Origin: Afipia massiliensis
Lineage (GTDB): Bacteria; Pseudomonadota; Alphaproteobacteria; Rhizobiales; Xanthobacteraceae
Assembly: GCF_014203115.1 (NCBI RefSeq)
Contig: NZ_JACHIJ010000005.1
Location: 62,001-126,000, forward strand
DNA: 64,000 nucleotides
Reading direction: 5' to 3'
Both the position numbers and the translations under genes were made by a program. The notes beneath the pieces were generated by a model. The model was not told where the DNA came from. It was given only the letters and a program-made list of their open reading frames with translations, and searched no databases. Of this stretch, positions 56,319-64,000 are shown one piece after another. Positions within the stretch are counted from its first letter, which is position 1. The number at the start of each line of letters is the position of its first letter.

Positions 56319-57359
56319 CTACTTTTTGAACGGCCATAGATGGAAGAAGCGCCGTATGCGGCGCCAGGTCTCGGCGAGGCCCTGCGGTTCAAACAACAGA
56401 AACACAACGATGAGCAAGCCGAAAACGATTGTGCGAATTGGCGACAGCTGTGCTGTCGCGTTCGGAATGAAGGTCATGTATGAAACCAAGAGCTTGAGAA
56501 GCTCCGGGATCACGGTCATGAAGATCGCACCAAGGATGCCGCCAAGGATCGTGCCCATGCCGCCGACGATGACGGCGGCGAGGAAGAATATCGAATAGAT
56601 CAACGGAAAGCTTTCCGGCGTAACCACGCGAAAGAAATAGGCCCACATCCCGCCAGCAATACCGGCGTAAAAGGACGAGAGCGCAAAGGAAAGCAGCTTG
56701 TATTTCAGCAGAGGAATTCCCAGCACTTCAGCGGAAATATCGCGGTCGCGGATCGCAATGAAGGCGCGGCCGATACGGGTCCGGAACAGGTTGGCTGCGG
56801 CGAACACCGATAGTGCGGTCAGTGGCACGAACAGCCAGTACAACTGGAACGGACGCACGAAATCGTATTCGAACAACCGCGCCGGCGGCATGCTGAGCCC
56901 CTGCGTACCTCCAAGGATCGACGGTCCGTTCGTGTATAGGAAATGCAGAATGAATGATGCCGCGATGGTCGCAATAGCCAGGTAAAGGCCTTTTACGCGA
57001 AGGCTTGGGACCCCGAAGATCGCGCCGACACCCGCGGCGACTACTCCAGCTGCAATCAAATTGAAGATAAAGGGCGTACCTACATGGATCTCGAGGATCG
57101 CGACCGTATAGGCTCCGACCGACATGAAGGCCGCTTGGCCCACGCTTATGAGTCCGGTATAGCCTGTGAGAATGTTGAGACCAGTTGTACCGACGATATG
57201 GATTGCGACGAGACACGCAAGATAAATCCAGTACTGGTCAGCCAAGAACGGAAACACCACCAGCCCTGCGAACAGCAACAGCAGCATCACGCGCTGCACA
57301 TTGGTATCCAAAAACGACTCTGCCTGGGCATAAGTTTCGTGGGCGGCGCTTATACGCAT
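56319..57359 (-). CDS. livM: Liv-type ABC transporter permease (LivM-like)
   Basis: This 346-residue inner-membrane permease has about nine TM helices and the LivM signature GYTGLISVGQAAFMSVGAY (about residues 60-80). It also carries the EAA-like loop TRIGRAFIAIRDRDISAEVLGIPLLKYKLLSFALSSFYAGIAG. Its start overlaps the LivH stop (ATG/TGA at 57359). It partners LivH to form the channel. Confidence 0.92.
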   Translation of the reverse strand: MRISAAHETYAQAESFLDTNVQRVMLLLLFAGLVVFPFLADQYWIYLACLVAIHIVGTTGLNILTGYTGLISVGQAAFMSVGAYTVAILEIHVGTPFIFNLIAAGVVAAGVGAIFGVPSLRVKGLYLAIATIAASFILHFLYTNGPSILGGTQGLSMPPARLFEYDFVRPFQLYWLFVPLTALSVFAAANLFRTRIGRAFIAIRDRDISAEVLGIPLLKYKLLSFALSSFYAGIAGGMWAYFFRVVTPESFPLIYSIFFLAAVIVGGMGTILGGILGAIFMTVIPELLKLLVSYMTFIPNATAQLSPIRTIVFGLLIVVFLLFEPQGLAETWRRIRRFFHLWPFKK

Positions 57360-58240
57360 CAGAGTCGCTCGATCTCGATTGTGCCAAACAATCCGTAGGG
57401 CCGGATCATCATGGCAATGATAAGAGTAACAAAAGTGACGAAGAGCTTGAATTCGCCGCCAAGATACGTACCGACGAGCGCTTCAATGACACCGATCGCC
57501 AGGCCAGCCACAAGCACCCCGGCAATCGAGTCGAGCCCGCCAACAATTACCGCGACGAGAACCGTTAATCCGAACACGCCCATGCTCGGCGAGATACCAC
57601 CGACCGAGCCAATGAGGATCCCCGATACAGCCGTCGCCATCCCCGCGACAATCCACGAAATCGAGAACACCGCTGGAACGTTGATGCCGCATGAAAACGC
57701 TGCCCCCTGATCAGCAGCGGTGGCGCGCAGCGCCACGCCGCCGCGCCATTTGCGAAAGACCAAGAGAAAACCAGCTATGAGCAACGAAGCGACGACGAAG
57801 CATACCGCTATCTTCGGCGATACATAAGCATCGCCAATGAACACTGGTTTTGTCGGGAGGAAATTAGGCAGTGTTCTGGGATCTCCACCCCAGACGAGTT
57901 CAACAAAGCCAATCAACACCGAGCTCAAACCGACCGTCACCATAAACACCGAGATCGGACTTTCACCAAGCATCGGCCGTATGAGCGCCCGCTCCACCAC
58001 GCCGCCAAGAACACCGCCACCGATCACGGTCAGTATAATCGCGAGCCACACAGGTAGGACCAGCGCGGTGGTCAGACCGAAGAAGAAATAGGCGCACAGC
58101 ATCAACATCTCGCCGACAGCGAGATTGATCACCTTCGTCGCTTTGTAGATCAGCACAAAGGCGATGCCTGTCAGGGCAAACAACGCACCTGATCCCAGAC
58201 CCGACAGAACAACCTCGATGAGAAAGAGCCAGTCCATCAT
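57359..58240 (-). CDS. livH: Liv-type ABC transporter permease (LivH-like)
   Basis: This permease of about 293 residues starts at 58240 or 58237 (MMDWLFLIEVVLSGLGSGALFALTGIAFVLIYKATKVINLAVGEML). The segment ALTGIAFVLIYKATKVINLAVGEM is the LivH signature. The EAA-like loop is VALRATAADQGAAFSCGINVPAVFSISWIVAGMATAVSGIL. It overlaps livG at 58237-58240. Confidence 0.92.
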   Translation of the reverse strand: MMDWLFLIEVVLSGLGSGALFALTGIAFVLIYKATKVINLAVGEMLMLCAYFFFGLTTALVLPVWLAIILTVIGGGVLGGVVERALIRPMLGESPISVFMVTVGLSSVLIGFVELVWGGDPRTLPNFLPTKPVFIGDAYVSPKIAVCFVVASLLIAGFLLVFRKWRGGVALRATAADQGAAFSCGINVPAVFSISWIVAGMATAVSGILIGSVGGISPSMGVFGLTVLVAVIVGGLDSIAGVLVAGLAIGVIEALVGTYLGGEFKLFVTFVTLIIAMMIRPYGLFGTIEIERL

Positions 58241-59139
58241 ACTGCCTTCTTGCAAGCGATACGCCGCGACAATTCTCCGACATCGCCGGACCCGAGATAG
58301 GCCGTGATCACGTCCGGGTTGTTCTGAATCTCCGCGGGTTTTCCGGCCGCGATCACCTGACCGAAATTCAGCACGACAACGTGGTCCGAGATATCCATCA
58401 CGAGGCCCATGTCATGTTCGACCATCAGGACGGTCACCCCCCACTCCTCCTTCGCGTCGAGGATGAAACGCGCCATATCTTCTGTCTCTTCGCGATTCAT
58501 GCCCGCCACCGGCTCATCGAGCATCAGCACGCGCGGCTGCATCGCAAGCGCGCGAGCAAGTTCGACGCGCTTGCGCAAGCCATAGGATAGCGACGCGACG
58601 GGATGATCGCGGATGTACTCCATCTCGAGGAAATCAAGCACGCGCCGCTCGAGCTCGGAACGCAGTTCAAGCTCCTCATGCCTGGCGCGACCGAAGTACC
58701 ACAGCGCATCGAACACGTTCGTCTGCATGTGCGCGTGACGGCCGAGCTTGATGTTGTCCAGCACCGTCATGCCGCGAAACAGCGCGATGTTCTGGAACGT
58801 GCGTGCCAGGCCCATCTTGGCCCGCGCCGGCGGATGCAGCCGAGTAATGTCTTCGCCGCCGAATTCAATCTTGCCTTCCGAAGGTTTGTAAAAGCCAGAT
58901 ATGCAGTTGAATAGCGATGTCTTGCCGGCGCCATTCGGCCCGATCACCGCCGTGATCGCGCCCGGCGCTACAGAGAAGGCAACATCCGACAGCGCCTTCA
59001 GCCCGCCGAACGCAAGCGACAAATGGCTGACGTTCAAGCCTGCAGAGTCTGGCTTAGAAAAATCCGACAATTGATATCCCCCGTTGACCGTCGCGGCGCT
59101 TTTCGCGCTCTTGCAGTCATATTTTGAAAGCTTGTCCAA
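58237..59139 (-). CDS. livG: Liv-type ABC transporter ATPase (LivG-like)
   Basis: This 300-residue ATPase has an N-terminal extension of about 30 residues (DKLSKYDCKSAKSAATVNGGYQLSDFS) before the domain begins. It has Walker A GPNGAGKTS, the LivG-type insertion, signature SLSYGLRKRVELARALAM (with Leu-Arg in place of the usual Gln-Gln) and Walker B VLMLDEPVAGMN. The first gene of the liv unit; translation is coupled to livH by a 4-bp overlap. Confidence 0.9.
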   Translation of the reverse strand: MDKLSKYDCKSAKSAATVNGGYQLSDFSKPDSAGLNVSHLSLAFGGLKALSDVAFSVAPGAITAVIGPNGAGKTSLFNCISGFYKPSEGKIEFGGEDITRLHPPARAKMGLARTFQNIALFRGMTVLDNIKLGRHAHMQTNVFDALWYFGRARHEELELRSELERRVLDFLEMEYIRDHPVASLSYGLRKRVELARALAMQPRVLMLDEPVAGMNREETEDMARFILDAKEEWGVTVLMVEHDMGLVMDISDHVVVLNFGQVIAAGKPAEIQNNPDVITAYLGSGDVGELSRRIACKKAV

Positions 59140-59329
59140 TCTTATCGTTTCTGCACTACCGGCGTGCGATCCCGGTATTTTTGCCGCATGTCCATCGAGG
59201 TGATTGCGAGCCTGTTCTTATCCACCGTGCCGGTGCTCGACGCCCCAATGCTTCCCTTGCACTGCGATAGGCAGGCGCGAGACGATTTTGCAGCCAAGAC
59301 GTGAACGACCACCCCAGCTTTCGCACATA

Positions 59330-59650
59330 TCAACGTACCGAAGCATCGGTTGAAATAGGATGCATCTGCAACAATGCAGTTCGAATGTCCTCGCTTGTCA
59401 TCACCCAGTCGTTGTCGAAATTCGCGACGATCTCTTTCATGAACCTCTCGGTCATCGACAACGCCTTCTGTTGATCGCCGTAATATTCGTTCAGTATTGC
59501 CAAAGACAATTGCATTGGCTCATCGCCTTCGTAACTCCATTCAAAGAAGCCGCTGCCATAAGTCCTGATATGGAGAACGTGATCCAGCGGCTGCCCATCG
59601 ACCGTCACGCGCACTCCGTCAATCGATCTCGTTCCCTTGAAAATACTCAT
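59330..59650 (-). CDS. DUF6166-like protein
   Basis: With a start at 59650 (MSIFKGTRSIDGVRVTVDGQPLD) the protein has 106 residues. The segment FFEWSYEGDEPMQLSLAILNEYYGDQQKALSMTERFMKEIVANFDNDW fits DUF6166 (FEWGYxGxxPxQLAxAIL). No function is known for this family. It sits between the liv operon and the SDR gene on the same strand, 83 bp from the latter. Whether it is part of the catabolic unit is unclear. A GTG-initiated version of 125 residues is possible but less likely. Confidence 0.65.
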   Translation of the reverse strand: MSIFKGTRSIDGVRVTVDGQPLDHVLHIRTYGSGFFEWSYEGDEPMQLSLAILNEYYGDQQKALSMTERFMKEIVANFDNDWVMTSEDIRTALLQMHPISTDASVR

Positions 59651-59732
59651 GTCCTTGCCCTTCAAGCCTTTGCACGGGTATCGAGCACAGGCCGCACATA
59701 CACGCACCTATCGCGACAACCGCTCACAACCG

Positions 59733-60494
59733 TCATGAAAATGCTCGATATGCCAGAAACCCGCCATCCACCGGAAGTTCGACGCCGTTAATGTACGAAG
59801 CTTCATCGGATGACAGGAAAGCGATGGCTTCAGCGACTTCGGGAAAGAGACCAGTGCGCCCTAACGGGACCGACTTCAGAAGCTTTGGACGCAACTCCGG
59901 GTCGGCAGATGCAACAGATGTGCGCATCGGCGGCATCCACCCGGGAATAACCGCGTTCGAGCGGATGTTATCCTTCGCGTAGTATCCCGATGCTGACTTC
60001 ACGAGAAGAAGTATTGCCGCCTTTGCCGCATTGTATCCCATGTGGACGTAATCCGCGCCAACCTTTCCCGCGATGGATGAGACGGCAACGATTGATCCAC
60101 CGCCAGCCTGGGCAATGGCCGGTGCTGAATGTTTGATGCCAAGGAACGTTCCACGAGCATGGATCGCAAGGAGACGATCAAAATATTCCGTATCCATGAC
60201 ATCCGGAATCATCCCGCTGATCCCCGCATTGCTAACAAGCCCGTCGAGCCTGCCATAGCTGGATACAGCGAAATTCGCCGCACCGATCCAATCCGGTTCA
60301 TTGCAAACATCGAGATGAAAGACCGACGCAGATCCACCATCAGAAATGATCGACTGAGCAACTCGCGAAGCGTCTTCATCGAGTATGTCGCCGATAACAA
60401 TGTTAGCTCCTTTGCGCGCCATAAGGCGGGCGGCGCTCTCACCAAGGCCGCTCGCCGCGCCGGAAATAAGAAAAGTCTTGCCCGTCAGCTTCAT
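59733..60494 (-). CDS. SDR-family oxidoreductase
   Basis: This 253-residue short-chain dehydrogenase/reductase has the cofactor motif SGAASGLGESAARL (TGxxxGxG type), LVSNAGISGM (NAG) and an active site with Ser in AVSSIAGKVG and YNAAK (YxxxK). It ends with SYINGVELPVDGGFLAY. GDILDE after beta-2 suggests NAD(H) preference. It likely oxidises a hydroxyacyl or alcohol intermediate in the pathway served by the liv importer and ligases; the substrate is unknown. Confidence 0.9.
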   Translation of the reverse strand: MKLTGKTFLISGAASGLGESAARLMARKGANIVIGDILDEDASRVAQSIISDGGSASVFHLDVCNEPDWIGAANFAVSSYGRLDGLVSNAGISGMIPDVMDTEYFDRLLAIHARGTFLGIKHSAPAIAQAGGGSIVAVSSIAGKVGADYVHMGYNAAKAAILLLVKSASGYYAKDNIRSNAVIPGWMPPMRTSVASADPELRPKLLKSVPLGRTGLFPEVAEAIAFLSSDEASYINGVELPVDGGFLAYRAFS

Positions 60495-60551
60495 TAGAAG
60501 TTCCTATTTCTCGGTGACGCCGTAACGCGTTTTCTCACTAACGCAACGTTC

Positions 60552-60737
60552 CTATTTGTTGACCTGACTTTTCGGTTTGACATCGGGAAAGACCCAAATG
60601 GCAAAAACCACGAACAGGCCAACCCCCACGGATACCAAAGCCGGTGCAATTAGTCCGATGCGATAGTCGTAAGCTGCGATACCGCAAGCAACAGCGAGAA
60701 CAAGAATCGAAATCACAGACTTTATTTTGGCCATCAT
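60552..60737 (-). CDS. Small two-TM membrane protein
   Basis: This 61-residue protein has two hydrophobic helices (VISILVLAVACGIAAY and LIAPALVSVGVGLFVVFAIWVF) and a basic tail (PDVKPKSQVNK). A GAGGAATAAG site precedes the ATG. It lies 15 bp after the next membrane protein gene on the same strand, probably in the same operon. No family recognised. Confidence 0.55.
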   Translation of the reverse strand: MMAKIKSVISILVLAVACGIAAYDYRIGLIAPALVSVGVGLFVVFAIWVFPDVKPKSQVNK

Positions 60738-60752
60738 GATCTTATTCCTCGC

Positions 60753-61175
60753 TCAAATCATCGACAGCGTAGCTACGACAGAAGAGGATCGACAAAGCAT
60801 CACCAGCGCGACTGCTTGAACGCAGAGCAAGACCGTCAATCCACCGCGGCTGTCGATCCAACGCTCGGGAAACACATCAAGGATGGCCGGCACAAAGAGG
60901 AATATCCAACTTGCCATAAGAATGATGCTCGACACGCGAAGGGTAAGCGCAGCAAACAAAGCCGTTCCTGCGAGTAGTAAGAAGAGCAAGAAGATGTTCA
61001 CGACCACCAGGCCAGTTCCGCTCGGGGTCGAGAGATTGTTTGCTCGCACACCTAAGGGCAGCATGCCGGAAATTGTCAGCCCGCTTAGACAACAGGCTAG
61101 CCAAAGAATGGAGAACCATCCCAGCGACACGAGATCCGGCTCCACTGTACGGGCAATCGAAAGCGCAGCTTCCAT
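60753..61175 (-). CDS. Four-TM membrane protein of unknown function
   Basis: With a start at 61175 (MEAALSIARTVEPDL, ribosome site GGGAG) the protein has 140 residues. About four TM helices: SLGWFSILWLACCLSGLTISG; VVVNIFLLFLLLAGTALFAAL; SIILMASWIFLFVPAILDVF; LTVLLCVQAVALVMLC. I recognise no family. It lies between the sterol-desaturase-like gene and the small membrane protein on the same strand and may form a membrane partner for the hydroxylase (inference). Confidence 0.55.
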   Translation of the reverse strand: MEAALSIARTVEPDLVSLGWFSILWLACCLSGLTISGMLPLGVRANNLSTPSGTGLVVVNIFLLFLLLAGTALFAALTLRVSSIILMASWIFLFVPAILDVFPERWIDSRGGLTVLLCVQAVALVMLCRSSSVVATLSMI

Positions 61176-61222
61176 CAACGTTGCTCCCAACTTGCAATTT
61201 ACTCAAAGCACGACAGGCAAGC

Positions 61223-62011
61223 TCACTGGCTCTCCGCCAAGCGCTGCAATTTTAGCGTCGGTGTTTTTGCTGTTTTTCGCAGGCCCGATTTTACGTGCTT
61301 CCAGCTATTTCCATTGAAGACGTGCCCGAAGAAGCCGCGATCGAGATCGGACGTGCCGTAAACCCAATCGAAAATCGGAGTTCCGATGCCCATATTGACT
61401 TCCATCATGATGGAGTGGTCGTGATGGGCTTTGTGATGCCTGCGCGCGGTGTTGACGATCGGACAGTTGATCAGGAACCAATTGTCTTCGACGTGGCAGC
61501 AGAAATGAACAAACTCGTACCACATGTAACTACCAATCACGCTTGCCATGAGAAGCCAACCAACATTCGGCGAGAGCAGCAGACCGCAAATCACCGCGCT
61601 AGGCAGAGCCAAGAGAAGCATGGTGGCCATTGTGAACGGCGGGAAGAAAGTGACACGCCAGTCCATGTGGTCAGCAAATCGCATCTCATGGTCAGTGAAG
61701 AACTGATGATGCTGCAGAGTATGGCGCTTGTAGAGTTCACGAAGCGCCCCATTCTGCGCAGGCCGATGAAGCCATACACGGTGGGCCCAATATTCTCCGA
61801 ACTGGTACGCCAGGAAAACAACAGGAATGGCGCCCCACTCCCACCACGCAACGTCACGCAAATTCGCCGCGCAGACGTAAACAACGGCGAGGCCGGAGAC
61901 AAAAATCACCGCGACGTGAAGCCAGCCGTTGTACCAAGTTGCGATTTGATGACGATAGGTCGCACGGAACGCGCGTTGCCTATCGGACATGGCTGATTTC
62001 TGCAGTTCCAT
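61223..62011 (-). CDS. Fatty acid hydroxylase / sterol desaturase family enzyme
   Basis: This 262-residue membrane di-iron enzyme shows the histidine motifs of the family: HRVWLH, KRHTLQHHQFF, HFCCHVEDN and RRHHKAHHDH, between TM segments (HVAVIFVSGLAVVYVCAANL; MATMLLLALPSAVICGLLL; VGWLLMASVIGSYMWYEFVHF). Family members hydroxylate or desaturate fatty acids, sterols, carotenoids and similar lipids using O2. AGAGGAAGGG precedes the ATG. In this cluster it could hydroxylate the hydrophobic growth substrate, but the substrate is not evident. Confidence 0.87.
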   Translation of the reverse strand: MELQKSAMSDRQRAFRATYRHQIATWYNGWLHVAVIFVSGLAVVYVCAANLRDVAWWEWGAIPVVFLAYQFGEYWAHRVWLHRPAQNGALRELYKRHTLQHHQFFTDHEMRFADHMDWRVTFFPPFTMATMLLLALPSAVICGLLLSPNVGWLLMASVIGSYMWYEFVHFCCHVEDNWFLINCPIVNTARRHHKAHHDHSIMMEVNMGIGTPIFDWVYGTSDLDRGFFGHVFNGNSWKHVKSGLRKTAKTPTLKLQRLAESQ

Positions 62012-62237
62012 GACCCTTCCTCTCTTTTAGCCGACAATTCAGGATCATAACCCCATTTGCCGACGTCTGAAATTTCAGTTGTCGGCAACATAATCCCGGG
62101 GCCTGCCGCTTGTCAAGTCTGTTGCAGTGGCCATCTCCACCGCTCAAGCTGAGAGGTCATTTGCGTCGTTGCGATCGGACAAATGTCAGCTATGTGTAAT
62201 CATATTGATCCGTCCAAATCGAGAGAGCCCCGGTCTG

Positions 62238-62933
62238 ATGCTTCGCAAACATCATGTTCAAAAACGACAAAAGCCGTTCGCAGCCGACGAAGATGATCCA
62301 AACATCAGTTTGGCCGACCACGCCTATCGCGCTTTGGAGGAGATGATCGTTACTCTGCGATTGCAGCCGGGAGCCGCACTCTCCGAACAAACTCTTGCCA
62401 GCCAGTTGGGCATGGGCAGAACACCGATACGTGAAGCCTTGCGCCGTCTGGAACGCGAAGGTTTGGTTCTCATTCTTCCACGAAGGGGGGTTCTGGTCAG
62501 CGAATTGAACGTTCACAAGCAGCTTAGTCTTCTGGAAATGAGACGGGAGACTGAACGTTTGCTTGCTCGACTGTCCGCCGAACGCGCCAGTCCAGAACAG
62601 AGGAAGGAATTCGCTCACATCGGCTCGAATCTGCGCCAGCTTACCGAGGATACCGATGAAACATTATTTAGTCGCTGGGACAATCGGCTGACCGAGCTGG
62701 AATATGAGGCTTCCCAAAATGAGTTTGCTGCTAAATCCATGGCGTTACTGCACGGCCTGTCGAGGCGATTTTGGATAAAATACCATAGAAGACATGCAAG
62801 CTTGGTTGATACTGCTGTGCTGCACGCGAATTTGGCTGAACAAATTTGCAGAGGAAATGCGAAATCAGCAGCGGCAGCATCAGATAAGTTGCTGGATTAC
62901 ATTGAGGATTTTACCAGAAACACTATCGTGTAA
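62238..62933 (+). CDS. GntR-family (FCD) transcriptional regulator
   Basis: With a start at 62238 (MLRKHHVQKRQKPFAAD) the protein has 231 residues, the usual size; an upstream GTG at 62127 would add 37 residues without homology. It has a GntR winged helix (AYRALEEMIVTLRLQPGAALSEQTLASQLGMGRTPIREALRRLEREGLV) and an FCD-type all-helical effector domain. It is divergent from the hydroxylase gene across about 230 bp and is the likely regulator of the catabolic cluster. FCD regulators usually bind organic acids or their CoA-pathway intermediates. Confidence 0.85.
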   Translation: MLRKHHVQKRQKPFAADEDDPNISLADHAYRALEEMIVTLRLQPGAALSEQTLASQLGMGRTPIREALRRLEREGLVLILPRRGVLVSELNVHKQLSLLEMRRETERLLARLSAERASPEQRKEFAHIGSNLRQLTEDTDETLFSRWDNRLTELEYEASQNEFAAKSMALLHGLSRRFWIKYHRRHASLVDTAVLHANLAEQICRGNAKSAAAASDKLLDYIEDFTRNTIV

Positions 62934-63119
62934 CTTCGTGCGATTTCTGATGCCAGCGCTAGAACGGAAGCGCGTACCAAATCGGACTGACTGACGAACA
63001 GGTCCTGAAGCTGCTCAACGGCCCGTCGCGTACTCTGAAGTTCCGTCATCTACTTCGGACCAGCCCCAGCAATTCGATGTCGTAGCGCCATCGCTCCGCT
63101 TCGAAAGCGGAAGCCCGGT

Positions 63120-63242
63120 GTGCCGTTGCCGGCGAACATGACAGAGTTCAGCAAGACGCCATTCTTCACCGCGCAGGAGTTCAAGGACATGGGCTACCAT
63201 ATGGTCATTTGGCCCGTGTCGTCGCTGCGCGTCGCGAACAAT
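63120..63242 (+). pseudogene. Methylisocitrate lyase (PrpB) C-terminal fragment
   Basis: The translation PLPANMTEFSKTPFFTAQEFKDMGYHMVIWPVSSLRVAN matches the conserved C-terminal part of methylisocitrate lyase (LANMTEFGKTP...LGYxxVIxPVS). No gene precedes it (62934-63119 holds nothing recognised), and it is cut by IS3 sequence from about 63241. Confidence 0.75.
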
Positions 63243-63405
63243 GATCTACCCCCTTTGAAGTGGTCCTCCCTGAAGTATGATTTTCGGATGGAGGATAGGA
63301 TCGATGGCAAGGAAAAGGAATACGGCTGAAGAGATCGTTGCGAAGCTGCGGCAGGTTGATGTGCTGATGGCACAGGGCCGGCAGGTAGCAGACGCAGTCC
63401 GGGCG
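63241..63405 (+). mobile_element. IS3-family left end with orfA fragment
   Basis: From TGATCTACCCCC the sequence leads to an ATG at 63304 coding MARKRNTAEEIVAKLRQVDVLMAQGRQVADAVRAIS, the N-terminus of an IS3-family OrfA. The helix-turn-helix is cut off at about 63405, where cyclase sequence begins. Confidence 0.75.
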
Positions 63406-64000
63406 ATATCTGCCGAAGCCGTTCGATCCGATCCTGCTGCGCGCGCGGATCAATGCTTGCTTGCACAAGAAGCGCTGGCGCGACCGCGAGCAGAAGTACC
63501 TTCGCCGCATCGAGGACGAGACCGCCAAGTTCGAGCGCTGCTGTTGACCATCCTGCCAGGACAGGTGATTGGCCGCCTGAACCAAGGCGAAGCCGTGATC
63601 GCCGACCACTTCGAGGGTGTGAGCGTTCCGTTCGCCGATCTGGTCAGCTTCACCGAGCACTCGGCAAGGGTCACACCTGCAGCGATGGTCGAGTATTTGA
63701 ACCGGCTGTTCTCGGAGTTCGATGCGCTTGCCCGCGAGCACGGTGTCGAGAAGATCAAGACCATCGGCGATGCCTACATGGCCGTCGCCGGCTTGCCCGA
63801 TCCGAACCCCGATCCATTCGCAGTGATCGCGAGAATGGCGCTTGGCATGATCGATCGGCTAGGTCACGTCAACGGCCATTTCGGCTGGCCCTTGCAAATC
63901 CGGATCGGCATACATTCCGGTCCCGTGGTTGCCGGCATCATCGGCACGCACCGCTTCATCTACGACGTGTGGGGCGATACTGTAAATGTCGCCAGCCGGC
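63406..64000 (+). pseudogene. Response-regulator/adenylate cyclase, 5'-truncated and frameshifted, runs off the edge
   Basis: 63407-63535 in frame 2 gives YLPKPFDPILLRARINACLHKKRWRDREQKYLRRIEDETAKFER, the end of a receiver domain and linker. The class III cyclase domain then reads in frame 1: LLLTILPGQVIGRLNQGEAVIADHFEGVSVPFADLVSFT, VEKIKTIGDAYMAVAGLP, IRIGIHSGPVVAGIIGT, YDVWGDTVNVASR, with the two metal-binding Asp positions and transition-state Asn/Arg present. One base is missing near 63535. The IS3 orfA frame (from 63304) stays open into the cyclase domain, so a chimeric product is formally possible. Confidence 0.8.

Overview
The window looks like a chromosome segment from an alphaproteobacterium of the Nitrobacteraceae (Bradyrhizobium / Afipia / Rhodopseudomonas / Nitrobacter type). 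I infer this from the high GC, the DUF3489-DUF2924-serine recombinase cassette, ISNCY- and IS701-type transposase remnants, an Omp25-like barrel fused to an OprB porin, and Liv-type ABC clusters paired with acyl-CoA ligases. The genus cannot be fixed from this sequence. Most of the window reads as an accessory metal-resistance island with much mobile-element debris, followed by a catabolic gene cluster.

Layout. (1) 1-8448, minus strand: two tandem copies of a four-gene silver/copper-type efflux operon (small Cys-rich secreted protein, FixH/YtkA-like protein, CusB-like adaptor, CusA-like RND pump). The first copy runs off the left edge, and a repeat block (2621-2845) lies between them. (2) 8661-8990: a His-rich secreted protein. 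(3) 9238-19677, minus strand: a long probable operon with a small secreted protein, czcC, czcB, a P-II-like gene, czcA, a periplasmic protein, a Zn/Cd P-type ATPase, an encapsulated-ferritin-like protein, a PilZ protein and a secreted protein. A CzcD-type cation diffusion facilitator is divergent at 19817. (4) 20843-27397: a pbr/cad-like lead-cadmium-zinc region with a divergent MerR regulator, a 914-residue P-type ATPase with three HMA-like domains, ccdA, lspA, an L,D-transpeptidase and a methyltransferase. (5) 27489-31815: a membrane protein, a second His-rich protein, an orphan flgF and a fused outer-membrane porin.

(6) 31816-36603 is a graveyard of IS fragments, a methyltransferase fragment, a MarR fragment, two more small His/Gly-rich secreted proteins (one frameshifted), an ImmA-like peptidase and a frameshifted XRE regulator. 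(7) 36676-40260: a beta-CASP metallo-beta-lactamase gene (frameshifted) translationally coupled to a possible PD-(D/E)XK protein, then a resolvase-like protein lacking the catalytic serine, and a small membrane-anchored protein. This group is the best candidate here for an uncharacterised system. (8) 40387-44275, minus strand: ParB-like protein, ParB-fused DNA methyltransferase, DUF5681 protein and large terminase, with no capsid genes nearby. (9) 44710-45403: a HigBA-type toxin-antitoxin pair. (10) 45643-48556: a small protein, DUF3489, DUF2924 and a serine recombinase, followed by a second copy of the repeat block and a third, broken cusA (49160-50421).

(11) 50687-62933: a catabolic cluster with two AMP-forming acyl-CoA ligases, a full LivFKMHG-type ABC importer, a DUF6166 protein, an SDR oxidoreductase, two small membrane proteins, a fatty-acid-hydroxylase/sterol-desaturase family enzyme and a GntR regulator. 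It probably imports and activates an acid and feeds it into beta-oxidation-like breakdown; the substrate cannot be read from sequence. (12) 63120-64000: fragments of methylisocitrate lyase and an IS3 transposase fused to a broken response-regulator adenylate cyclase that runs off the right edge.

Together the metal genes give layered handling of mono- and divalent metals: inner-membrane ATPases and a CDF exporter, RND trans-envelope export, periplasmic chelators and regulation by MerR. Several genes differ from an intact frame by one missing base (near 33885, 36500, 37672 and 63535), so either decay or consensus error must be considered.
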